Assembly (NCBI GenBank): GCA_003517915.1
Contig: DOZQ01000067.1
Coordinates: 1 to 7,592, forward strand
From: Oscillospiraceae bacterium
Lineage (GTDB): Bacteria > Bacillota > Clostridia > Oscillospirales > Acutalibacteraceae
Direction of reading: 5' to 3'
DNA: 7,592 nt
Positions within the stretch are counted from its first letter, which is position 1. Each line of letters begins with the position of its first letter. The notes beneath the pieces are model-generated. The model saw nothing but the letters and a program-made list of their open reading frames with translations, had not been told where the DNA came from and made no database searches. Both the position numbers and the translations under genes were made by a program. This document shows, in pieces, positions 1 through 5,255 of the stretch.

Positions 1-831
1 CAGCATATGCTGTGGATGATGGACGAGTATGAGACTTTGGCCGGCGGTCGCTATCCCGGCGTTATCACCGGTAAGCCCGTGGGAGCCGGCGGTTCGCTTG
101 GGCGAACCGAGGCAACCGGATTCGGCGCCGTATATGTGCTGGAAAATCTACTTAAAGCCGAAAATATCGATATTAAAACCACATCCGCCAGCATTCAGGG
201 CTTTGGAAATGTCGGCGAATACGCCGCGAAGCTTTACACCGAGCTTGGCGGAAAGGTGATTTGTGTTTCTTCTTACGATCAGGCCGATAAGACGGCTTAT
301 ACCTTCCGCAAGAAAACCGGATGCGATATAAACGAGCTTGTAGGCATTAAAGATTCGTTTGGCAGCATCGACAAAGAAAAAGCCGGAGCCTTGGGTTATG
401 AGATACTAAGCGGCGACGCGTGGCTGTGTGAAGAAGTGGATATACTTATTCCTGCGGCGCTTGAAAATCAAATCACCCCCGAAGTTTTCCCGAATATCTC
501 GAAGAAGGTTCGCGTTATCTGCGAGGCGGCAAACGGTCCCACAACACCGGACTGTGATCCTTTAATTGAACAGCGCGGCATTCATATGATCCCTGACTTT
601 TTGGCCAACGCCGGCGGTGTGACCTGCAGCTATTTTGAGCAGGTGCAGTGCAACATGAATTATTTCTGGAGCCGTGACGAGGTGCTCGAAAAGCTCAACT
701 ATGCCATGGTTAACGCCTTTAGCGCCGTATATGAGCTTGCGAAAGAGCGCGGGATATATATGCGTGACGCGGCTTATATGATCTCGATAGACAGGGTGAG
801 CAAGGCGATAAAACAGCGCGGATGGATTTAA
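1..831 (+). CDS. gdhA: Glutamate dehydrogenase (GluD/RocG type), 5'-truncated by window edge
   Basis: Catalyses reversible oxidative deamination of glutamate to 2-oxoglutarate and ammonia in the cytoplasm, a link between amino-acid fermentation and nitrogen metabolism. The frame is open from base 1, so the gene begins outside the window; by comparison with clostridial GluD (about 420 residues) roughly 145 N-terminal residues, including the catalytic lysine region, are missing. What remains shows GVITGKP and GGSLGRTEATGFG, the Rossmann dinucleotide motif GFGNVG (bases about 199-216), PAALENQIT, CEAANGPTTP and NAGGVTCSYFEQVQ, and it ends in a typical MRDAAYM...RGWI tail. These segments match the Glu/Leu/Phe/Val dehydrogenase family and resemble GluD/RocG more than the 450-residue E. 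coli GdhA type. Cofactor choice (NAD or NADP) is not clear, because the segment after the second beta strand (CVSSYDQ) is unusual. No terminator hairpin follows the stop; the next promoter begins 11 bases downstream. Confidence 0.95.
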   Translation, partial: QHMLWMMDEYETLAGGRYPGVITGKPVGAGGSLGRTEATGFGAVYVLENLLKAENIDIKTTSASIQGFGNVGEYAAKLYTELGGKVICVSSYDQADKTAYTFRKKTGCDINELVGIKDSFGSIDKEKAGALGYEILSGDAWLCEEVDILIPAALENQITPEVFPNISKKVRVICEAANGPTTPDCDPLIEQRGIHMIPDFLANAGGVTCSYFEQVQCNMNYFWSRDEVLEKLNYAMVNAFSAVYELAKERGIYMRDAAYMISIDRVSKAIKQRGWI

Positions 832-842
832 CTCCAAAAATC

Positions 843-851
843 TGATATACT
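843..851 (+). promoter_or_regulatory. Extended -10 promoter for the corA leader and corA
   Basis: TGATATACT is an extended -10 element (TGN followed by TATACT, 5 of 6 bases of TATAAT). The -35 region at the proper distance (about 823-828, TGGATT, inside the end of gdhA) is poor, as is common with extended -10 promoters. A transcript would start near 858, about 17 bases before the ribosome binding site of the leader ORF. This is inference from motifs; read-through from gdhA is also possible because no terminator separates them. Confidence 0.5.
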
Positions 852-890
852 AATAATCAAAGCAAATAAAAAATAAAGGAGGTGGGTGTG

Positions 891-980
891 GTGAGTCCCG
901 AGCCCAGTCGACCCGGTAGAAAAAATAGAATAATTGGAGAGGGGCGTGCCATGCCTGTTTATTCGCATGCTCCTCTATAA
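891..980 (+). CDS. Proline-rich 29-residue leader peptide upstream of corA
   Basis: This small ORF starts with GTG at 891, eight bases after a full-strength Shine-Dalgarno (AAAGGAGG, 875-882), and ends with TAA at 978-980. An in-frame GTG at 888 is an alternative start, five bases from the same site. The peptide begins MSPEPSRPGRK and has prolines at positions 3, 5, 8, 22 and 28 with a glutamate at 4. It uses CGA, three AGA/ATA-type codons and CCC in its first 14 codons, which could slow ribosomes. Its stop codon directly abuts the corA ribosome binding site, which suggests a cis-acting regulatory leader rather than a functional protein. Known precedent: enterobacterial mgtA and corA are preceded by short leader ORFs (mgtL, corL), and MgtL's Glu-Pro-Asp-Pro N-terminus destabilises the ribosome at low Mg2+. 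I do not recognise a described Gram-positive homologue; the Mg2+ role is inferred from position and composition. It could also be a fortuitous ORF, though the strong ribosome binding site argues against that. Confidence 0.62.
   Translation: MSPEPSRPGRKNRIIGEGRAMPVYSHAPL
938..976 (+). promoter_or_regulatory. RNA hairpin in the corA leader, inside the leader ORF
   Basis: Arms 938-949 and 965-976 form a 12-bp RNA stem with two G-U wobbles and no mismatch, closing a 15-base loop. No U-tract follows, so it is not an intrinsic terminator. It covers the second half of the leader ORF. Its 3' arm contains CTCCT (970-974), which can alternatively pair with AGGAG of the corA ribosome binding site (982-986). 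This arrangement would allow leader translation to control access to corA; that role is inference. Confidence 0.5.
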
Positions 981-987
981 AAGGAGG
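981..987 (+). promoter_or_regulatory. corA ribosome binding site abutting the leader stop codon
   Basis: AAGGAGG lies seven bases before the corA ATG and begins immediately after the leader TAA (978-980). A ribosome terminating on the leader would cover this site, so leader translation and corA initiation should either couple or interfere. Confidence 0.8.
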
Positions 988-994
988 AAGTGCG

Positions 995-1933
995 ATGATC
1001 TCTTTTTACAAAACAGAAAACGGGCATATGCGCCGTCTTGATGAATTCAGGAACGACTGCTGGATCAACGTTGTAGCTCCCGACGCCAAAGAGCAGGAGG
1101 AGCTTGAAACCCGGTTTGAAATTCCGCCTGAGTTTTTAAAAGCCGCGATGGACGAAGAGGAATCCTCGCGTATTGACAGGGAAGACGATCATACTTTGAT
1201 TATCATCGACGTGCCTTATCTCGAAAAGTTTAACGGCAGTATTATCTATATGACCATGCCGGTCGGCATTATTATGAACGAGCGGTATATAATGACGATT
1301 TCATTAAAGGACAGCCCTATTTTGCAGGAATTTGCCGAGGGAACAGTGAAAAACGTCCATACAAATCACCGCACTCAGTTTGTGCTTCATATAATGCTGA
1401 GGATGTCCACCAGGTTTTTGCAATATCTCAAGCAGATAGACAAGCAAAGCGGTTATCTTGAAATGCAGCTGCGTAAATCCATGCGTAACCGTGAGATTAT
1501 TAATTTGATGGATCTGCAAAAGTCGCTGGTTTATTTTCAGACTTCGCTCAAATCCGATGAGATAACGCTTGAAAAAATTCTGCGCGGCCGCTATATTAAA
1601 ATGTATGATGAGGATCAGGAGCTGCTTGAAGATGTTTTGATCGAAATCAAGCAGGCGGTTGAAATGTCCAACATTTACCTTAGCATTTTAACCGGCACAA
1701 CCGATGCGTTCGCGTCGGTCATAAGCAACAATTTGAACATCGTGATGAAGGTGCTGACAAGCATTACGATTCTCATGGCGATTCCTACCATGATTTTTAG
1801 TTTTTACGGCATGAATATAGGCAGTGTCGCAGGGGGACTTCCGGGCGCCGCGACCATATGGATTCCGCTTGGTTTTGCCGTGGCAGTGACATTGATTGTT
1901 GGCATTATTTTGTACCGCAAGGATATGTTTTAG
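995..1933 (+). CDS. corA: CorA family Mg2+ (divalent cation) channel
   Basis: An inner-membrane pentameric channel mediating Mg2+ uptake; some relatives carry Co2+, Ni2+ or Zn2+. The 312-residue length is normal for the family. The protein has a large cytoplasmic N-terminal domain (about 1-245), with a long helical stretch around 145-245, then two C-terminal transmembrane segments at about 250-270 and 287-307. Between them is the signature YGMN at 271-274, the selectivity motif of CorA, and the chain ends with a short basic cytoplasmic tail (YRKDMF). The MPV segment near 88-90 is followed by a beta-strand region typical of CorA. The ATG at 995 is set by AAGGAGG seven bases upstream. It is monocistronic apart from the leader ORF, since a strong terminator follows the stop. 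Regulation is probably through the unusual leader at 840-994. No M-box (ykoK) riboswitch is apparent there; substrate preference cannot be read from the sequence. Confidence 0.95.
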   Translation: MISFYKTENGHMRRLDEFRNDCWINVVAPDAKEQEELETRFEIPPEFLKAAMDEEESSRIDREDDHTLIIIDVPYLEKFNGSIIYMTMPVGIIMNERYIMTISLKDSPILQEFAEGTVKNVHTNHRTQFVLHIMLRMSTRFLQYLKQIDKQSGYLEMQLRKSMRNREIINLMDLQKSLVYFQTSLKSDEITLEKILRGRYIKMYDEDQELLEDVLIEIKQAVEMSNIYLSILTGTTDAFASVISNNLNIVMKVLTSITILMAIPTMIFSFYGMNIGSVAGGLPGAATIWIPLGFAVAVTLIVGIILYRKDMF

Positions 1934-1946
1934 AGCAATTAACGTC

Positions 1947-1979
1947 AAAGAGCCGGGGAAACCCGGCTCTTTGTTGGTT
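1947..1979 (+). terminator. Rho-independent terminator of corA
   Basis: A perfect 11-bp stem (AAAGAGCCGGG at 1947-1957, CCCGGCTCTTT at 1962-1972) closed by a GAAA tetraloop is followed by a T-rich stretch (TTTGTTGGTT). It lies 13 bases after the corA stop. Confidence 0.9.
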
Positions 1980-1989
1980 ACGCTGACTA

Positions 1990-1995
1990 TACAAT
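1990..1995 (+). promoter_or_regulatory. Possible -10 element for uridine phosphorylase
   Basis: TACAAT matches TATAAT in five of six positions and lies between the corA terminator and the udp ribosome binding site, giving a leader of about 20 bases. No convincing -35 sits 16-18 bases upstream, where the terminator stem lies, so the call rests on location and is weak. Confidence 0.35.
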
Positions 1996-2022
1996 AGAGA
2001 CAATAAAAAAGGAGGCTTTGCC

Positions 2023-2790
2023 GTGAGACCGGAAAAATTATATCATATAGGCTTTTATCCGGGAGATATAGACACCAGATACGCGATTTTACCCGGTGAT
2101 CCCGGTCGGGTGAAGGCTATTGCCGCGCTGCTGGACGAAGCATATCCATTGGCAAGCAACAGAGAATATGACAGCTATGTCGGAAAGCTTGAGGGCCGTT
2201 CGGTTGTGGTCTGTTCGACTGGGATCGGTGGGCCTTCCGCCGCGATAGCACTCGAAGAGCTCTCAACGGCCGGGGTAGAAACAGTTATACGCGTGGGCAC
2301 CTGCGGGGCCATGCAGCTTTCGGTATGCGGCGGAGATTTGGTGGTGGCGGTGTCCGCTGTCCGTCAGGAGGGAACCTCGCATGAATACGCGCCCGTGGGC
2401 TACCCAGCTACGGCCGATTTTACGGTGACTGAAGCGCTCAAAGAAGCCGCCGGCGGGCAGGAGATTTCCGTACATACCGGGGTCGTGCACAGTAAGGATT
2501 CTTTTTACGGACAGCATGATCCGGGCAGGATGCCGGTTAGCGGTGAACTGATATCCAAATGGAACGCATATAAGGCGTTGGGAGTTTTGGCGAGCGAAAT
2601 GGAGTGCGCCGCAATTTTCACGGTTGCCGCCTCGCTGAAAATGCGGGCGGGCGCCGTGCTTCAGGTAATATGGAACCAGGAAAGGGCGGCGGCGGGAATG
2701 CCCAATCCTCATATGCCGGATACCGGCGCGGCGATTGCCTGTGCGGTCGGCGCTGTAAGGCGGCTGATCAGAGCGGAAAAATCAGGCTAA
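2023..2790 (+). CDS. udp: Uridine phosphorylase (nucleoside phosphorylase family I)
   Basis: Cytoplasmic hexameric enzyme that splits uridine with phosphate into uracil and ribose 1-phosphate for pyrimidine salvage. The 255-residue length is normal. Residues matching the E. coli Udp active site are visible: His8, Gly25 and Arg29 in LPGDPGRV, Arg47, STGIGGPS (65-72), Arg90 and Thr93 in IRVGTCGA for phosphate, Gln164 in DSFYGQHDP for the base, and SEMECAA with Glu192/Met193/Glu194 for ribose. E. coli Udp has Arg168 just after its base-binding glutamine; here the loop reads QHDPGR, a variant I associate with Firmicute uridine phosphorylases, so the preference for uridine over other nucleosides is likely but not certain. 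Translation starts at GTG with AAAAAAGGAGG ending seven bases upstream. The gene stands alone after the corA terminator. Its stop overlaps the stop of the convergent comEA-like gene. Confidence 0.92.
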   Translation: MRPEKLYHIGFYPGDIDTRYAILPGDPGRVKAIAALLDEAYPLASNREYDSYVGKLEGRSVVVCSTGIGGPSAAIALEELSTAGVETVIRVGTCGAMQLSVCGGDLVVAVSAVRQEGTSHEYAPVGYPATADFTVTEALKEAAGGQEISVHTGVVHSKDSFYGQHDPGRMPVSGELISKWNAYKALGVLASEMECAAIFTVAASLKMRAGAVLQVIWNQERAAAGMPNPHMPDTGAAIACAVGAVRRLIRAEKSG

Positions 2791-3374
2791 CCCGCGTAAA
2801 CATAGGGGCGCAGCTTTTCGAGTGTCCGCTCACCGATGCCGTTAACCTCAAGCAGGTCGTCGACCGTCAAAAAGCTGCCATAGGTTTCCCGATAGTCAAC
2901 GATGCGCTGGGCTATAATGCCGCCTATGCTCGGCAGCGCGGTCAATTCCTCTGCCGTTGCTGAATTGATATTGATATATAAATCTTCTTCCGTTTCGCTT
3001 TCGGAAGGAGGCTCGGAAATTTCGGCCGAGGGCGAGGAATTTTCGGAAGAAGAATCCGCAGGCTTTGATGAAGCGGCGGAAGAAACCCTTGAGGCTCTTG
3101 AAGAAGATGCTGCGCCGGAAGAAGCCTGCCTGCTTTGCCGGCTTGGCACAGAATCTTCGTTGTCTAAATCCTGGCTGCTTTCCGGCGTATCCGGAATATC
3201 CTGCGTATCGGAGCTTTCATCGCCGGTGCCGGCGGATGAGCTTTCTTCCACAGGATAATAGGCGGCGGTGGGCGAGGCAAGCGGAGGCGCGGAAAGGGCG
3301 TTAAAAACAATAATAAACCCGGCCATAATAAGTGCCGCGACAATAAGATAAATTTCGGGTTTTTTATTATCCAT
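2787..3374 (-). CDS. comEA: ComEA-like membrane-anchored helix-hairpin-helix DNA-binding protein
   Basis: ComEA binds incoming double-stranded DNA at the outer face of the membrane during transformation. This 195-residue protein has a short cytoplasmic start (MDNKKPEIY), one hydrophobic anchor at about 9-26, then a roughly 100-residue low-complexity linker rich in Ser, Glu, Asp and Pro with an Arg/Lys-containing band near 78-105. The C-terminal domain (about 133-195) opens with NINSATAEELTALPSIG and carries two helix-hairpin-helix turns, LPSIGGI and VNGIGERTL, the ComEA signature. No SLBB domain, seen in many clostridial ComEA proteins, is present. I prefer the ATG at 3374: GGGGA lies eight bases upstream, whereas the in-frame TTG at 3389 has no ribosome binding site. 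A strong sigma-A promoter lies upstream. No comEC or other competence gene is in the window, so a role in DNA uptake is a family inference; related HhH proteins could act in DNA binding at the envelope for other reasons. Confidence 0.85.
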   Translation of the reverse strand: MDNKKPEIYLIVAALIMAGFIIVFNALSAPPLASPTAAYYPVEESSSAGTGDESSDTQDIPDTPESSQDLDNEDSVPSRQSRQASSGAASSSRASRVSSAASSKPADSSSENSSPSAEISEPPSESETEEDLYININSATAEELTALPSIGGIIAQRIVDYRETYGSFLTVDDLLEVNGIGERTLEKLRPYVYAG

Positions 3375-3391
3375 GCGTATCGTCCCCAATC

Positions 3392-3410
3392 AAAACACCA
3401 GTTGTGTTTT
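3392..3410. promoter_or_regulatory. Inverted repeat at the comEA transcription start, possible operator
   Basis: AAAACAC (3392-3398) and GTGTTTT (3404-3410) form a perfect 7-bp inverted repeat with a 5-base spacer. It abuts the comEA -10 box (3411-3416) and spans the predicted transcription start near 3404. The transcript would contain only one complete arm, so a DNA-level repressor site is more likely than an RNA hairpin. The cognate regulator is unknown. Confidence 0.4.
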
Positions 3411-3440
3411 ATTATATCCTACAACATGACGTTTTGTCAA
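3411..3440 (-). promoter_or_regulatory. Consensus sigma-A promoter of the comEA-like gene
   Basis: Read on the minus strand, TTGACA (3440-3435) and TATAAT (3416-3411) are both perfect consensus hexamers separated by 18 bases. Transcription would begin near 3404, leaving a leader of about 30 bases before the ATG at 3374. Confidence 0.8.
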
Positions 3441-3520
3441 TATTTACACCAATTTCTGATTGATGGATTAGGTATATTTTTAAAGAAATTTTCTTTGCCG
3501 CGTAAACAAGAAGGTAAATA

Positions 3521-3565
3521 GCATTAATTTGCTGTTGTAATGGGCATTATCTGCTGTTATAATGG
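3521..3565 (+). repeat. Imperfect tandem duplication forming the divIVA-operon promoter
   Basis: Two adjacent copies, 3521-3543 and 3544-3565, both start GCATTA and end GCTGTTRTAATGG. They differ by one inserted A and two substitutions. The first copy contributes a -10-like TGTAAT and the second a perfect TATAAT, 22 bases apart. Confidence 0.7.
3535..3563 (+). promoter_or_regulatory. Sigma-A promoter for the divIVA-ttdB operon
   Basis: TTGTAA (3535-3540, four of six consensus) and TATAAT (3558-3563, perfect) are 17 bases apart, and TGT before the -10 makes it an extended -10 promoter. Transcription would start near 3570, giving a leader of about 90 bases. That leader contains one weak 6-bp hairpin (3626-3641) just before the ribosome binding site. 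Confidence 0.7.
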
Positions 3566-3659
3566 TACTGGTATAAAAATAAGAAAAACTTTACATAGAT
3601 ATTATGGATATTTAGGTGCGCGTCTGAAATAGGTTTATTTCTGTTAGGAGGAAGCGTAA

Positions 3660-4619
3660 ATGGGACAGAACGGGTTTTTTCGCCGGGCAATGTTGGGCGG
3701 ATTTAATCAGGGAGATGTGCTGGAATATATTGACGAGCAGCAAAAACAGCTGGATGTGCTGCGCACCGAAAACGCGAAGTTCTATGAGGAGTATAAGGCG
3801 CTGCATGATAAATATGAAAAAGATAAGCGTGAGGTCGCGGAAGCCTTTGAAAAATTAAAGGCTATATCGGTTGCCTATAAAGAAAAAGCGGCGGAAAACT
3901 CCTATTTGTCAAGAGAGGTTGAGGTTCTTAAGGGCAAGATAGCAAAATTTCAGGAAATGGGAGTCGTGCCTTATGAAGACGCCGAGATTTCAGATGATGA
4001 ATTAAATGCAGACGGTGAAAAGCAAACCGGAAAAACGCGGGCTAAAATTGATTCAAATGAAATCGGAAAGGCATTTAAGGCCGCCTATGAAAATGACTCG
4101 GAAATGCCTGAAAACGTTAGCAAAGAGATAGGCGCGCTGTTGATCGAAGCAAAGCATACGGCAGACAATCTGCTTAAAAAAGCCCACGAAGAGGTTGACG
4201 GCATCAAGGCGGAGGGTATTGAGCACGCCAAACAGAATATTGGCCTTATCGAAAACACCAACTCGCAGCTTCAACTGCTGAAAAGCCGCATGGAGGACGT
4301 ATTTTCCCGATTTGCCGATAATCTGGACACCATGTGCAGGGAACTTGATCTCGTGAAGGAATCAGTGAAAGAACAGGAAAACTCGCTGCAAAAACCCAAG
4401 CCTCCGCACGAGGAGCTTGCGGATATTTTAGATGAAAGCCAGGCGGCGTTTACCATTTTGCAGTCGGAAATTCAGGATGTTATAAACAATTTGGATATGA
4501 GCGGGCTGTCCCAGACCGGCGACAGTGATATTTTCGGCATATCGGACGTGTCGGACGACATGCAGCGGGAAATCTCCGCCGTCGCTGATCTGTTAGAAGA
4601 AAAAGGTAAACGGGGATGA
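3660..4619 (+). CDS. DivIVA-domain coiled-coil protein
   Basis: DivIVA-family proteins bind curved membrane at the septum or poles through an N-terminal domain and recruit division, chromosome or wall-growth factors. The N-terminus (FFRRAMLGGFNQGDVLEYIDEQ, residues 6-27) resembles the family's start, in which a GF(N/D)xxDV core precedes a coiled coil. Strong coiled-coil character follows at about 25-100. A charged low-complexity segment lies at about 105-135. A second helical region (about 150-245) has the ALLIEAKHTADNLLKKAHEE pattern seen in DivIVA/GpsB-like and ATP-synthase-b-like stalks. A proline-containing break (KPKPPHEE, 245-252) and an acidic C-terminal helix end the protein. At 319 residues it is longer than B. 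subtilis DivIVA (about 164). No membrane segment or signal peptide is seen. The ATG is fixed by AGGAGG eight bases upstream. Its stop overlaps the next start (ATGA). The exact role is not identifiable; the DivIVA assignment rests on the N-terminus and coiled coils. Confidence 0.78.
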   Translation: MGQNGFFRRAMLGGFNQGDVLEYIDEQQKQLDVLRTENAKFYEEYKALHDKYEKDKREVAEAFEKLKAISVAYKEKAAENSYLSREVEVLKGKIAKFQEMGVVPYEDAEISDDELNADGEKQTGKTRAKIDSNEIGKAFKAAYENDSEMPENVSKEIGALLIEAKHTADNLLKKAHEEVDGIKAEGIEHAKQNIGLIENTNSQLQLLKSRMEDVFSRFADNLDTMCRELDLVKESVKEQENSLQKPKPPHEELADILDESQAAFTILQSEIQDVINNLDMSGLSQTGDSDIFGISDVSDDMQREISAVADLLEEKGKRG

Positions 4620-5149
4620 CCGGGAAAAGACTAAGTGTTTTAGAACTGTCGTCCTTGGCGGCTGAGCTTTCGGCGGGCGAAAGGATTTTACTTTCCGGCA
4701 CGGTGTATACAGCCAGGGACGCCGCGCACGCGCGCATGGCACAGTCGATAGACAGGGGAGAGCCGCTTCCCTTTGAAATAAGGGGAGCCGCCGTTTATTA
4801 CGCGGGTCCGACCCCGGCACCGTTCGGCCTACCTATTGGGAGCTGCGGCCCCACCACCTCGAGCCGAATGGACCGGTATACTCCAAAGCTACTTAGCTTA
4901 GGTCTAGCCGCCATGATAGGCAAAGGCGAAAGAAACGCGGAGGTGTGCGACGCCATTAAAAAATACGGCGCGGTTTATCTCTGCGCGGTCGGCGGAGCCG
5001 GAGCGCTTGCCGCCGAATGCGTAAAGCGCTGTGAGGTTATTGCCTACGAGGATTTGGGATGCGAATCTGTCAAAAAACTTGAAATTTTCGAGTTTCCACT
5101 GCTGGTTGCTATAGACGCTAAAGGCGGTAATCTCTTTGCTACGTTATAA
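4616..5149 (+). CDS. Fumarase/tartrate dehydratase beta subunit (FumA C-terminal/TtdB family)
   Basis: In class I, [4Fe-4S]-dependent fumarases and L-tartrate dehydratases this subunit or domain supplies substrate-binding and base residues, while the alpha part holds the cluster. The 177-residue length is typical of a free beta subunit. Visible family motifs are SGTVYTARDAAHARM (27-41), PAPFGLPIGSCGPTTSSRMD (67-86) and AMIGKG (99-104). By comparison with Leishmania fumarase, Arg34 and Arg84 would contact substrate, Thr80 in GPTT would be the catalytic base, and Lys103 a further contact. The catalytic set appears intact. Translation overlaps the DivIVA-like gene by ATGA with only a weak ribosome binding site, so it is probably translationally coupled. 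No alpha subunit is next to it on either side, which is unusual because the pair is normally adjacent. Whether it makes malate from fumarate or acts on another hydroxy acid depends on that missing partner. Confidence 0.88.
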   Translation: MTGKRLSVLELSSLAAELSAGERILLSGTVYTARDAAHARMAQSIDRGEPLPFEIRGAAVYYAGPTPAPFGLPIGSCGPTTSSRMDRYTPKLLSLGLAAMIGKGERNAEVCDAIKKYGAVYLCAVGGAGALAAECVKRCEVIAYEDLGCESVKKLEIFEFPLLVAIDAKGGNLFATL

Positions 5150-5186
5150 AATAAGGCGAAAAATAGATTTTATGCGTAAAACGGAC

Positions 5187-5215
5187 TTGCATTTGTTTAC
5201 TGTTTGTGATACTAT
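5187..5215 (+). promoter_or_regulatory. Candidate secG promoter
   Basis: TTGCAT (5187-5192) and TACTAT (5210-5215) are 17 bases apart in an AT-rich gap of 106 bases between the beta-subunit gene and secG. GATACT at 5208-5213, preceded by TGT, is an alternative extended -10. Each hexamer matches consensus in four positions, so the call is moderate. Confidence 0.45.
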
Positions 5216-5255
5216 ATATCTTGTTATTTAATGTTTTCAAAGTGGAGGGTTTCTA

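Noticed and set aside
832..994. Classical Mg2+ riboswitch (M-box/ykoK) or another known metal riboswitch in the corA leader
   Set aside because: The segment is short (about 140 bases of transcript), has only one convincing stem and no terminator, and shows none of the conserved cores I know for M-box, fluoride, NiCo or yybP-ykoY elements. The coding leader explains it better.
2263..2712. Minus-strand open frame of 149 codons opposite udp
   Set aside because: It lies wholly inside a clear uridine phosphorylase gene and the product resembles no family. It is a shadow frame.
2902..3258. Plus-strand open frame of 118 codons antisense to the comEA linker
   Set aside because: It is a shadow of the Ser/Glu-rich linker codons on the minus strand, with no ribosome binding site and a low-complexity product.
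3433..3441. Spo0A-box-like TTTGTCAAT upstream of comEA
   Set aside because: It is the complement of the TTGACAAA at the -35 box, so any such promoter gives this match. There is no independent evidence for Spo0A control.
3482..3496. AT-rich palindrome AAAGAAA-T-TTTCTTT in the comEA-divIVA gap
   Set aside because: It is low complexity and lies away from either start site; such palindromes are common by chance in AT-rich spacers.
4829..4906. Patch of CTA, TTA and CGA codons in the hydratase beta gene, with a 14-base inverted repeat AAGCTA-CT-TAGCTT at 4886-4899, as a sign of gene conversion or a hidden element
   Set aside because: CTA and TTA also occur at the start of the same gene, the encoded motif (GPTTSSRMD) is fully conserved, and the repeat is short. 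The evidence is too thin to call transfer.
5146..5173. ATAAAAT/ATTTTAT hairpin after the beta-subunit gene as a terminator
   Set aside because: The stem is AT-only, 7 bp, with a 14-base loop and no T-tract, so it is too weak for intrinsic termination.
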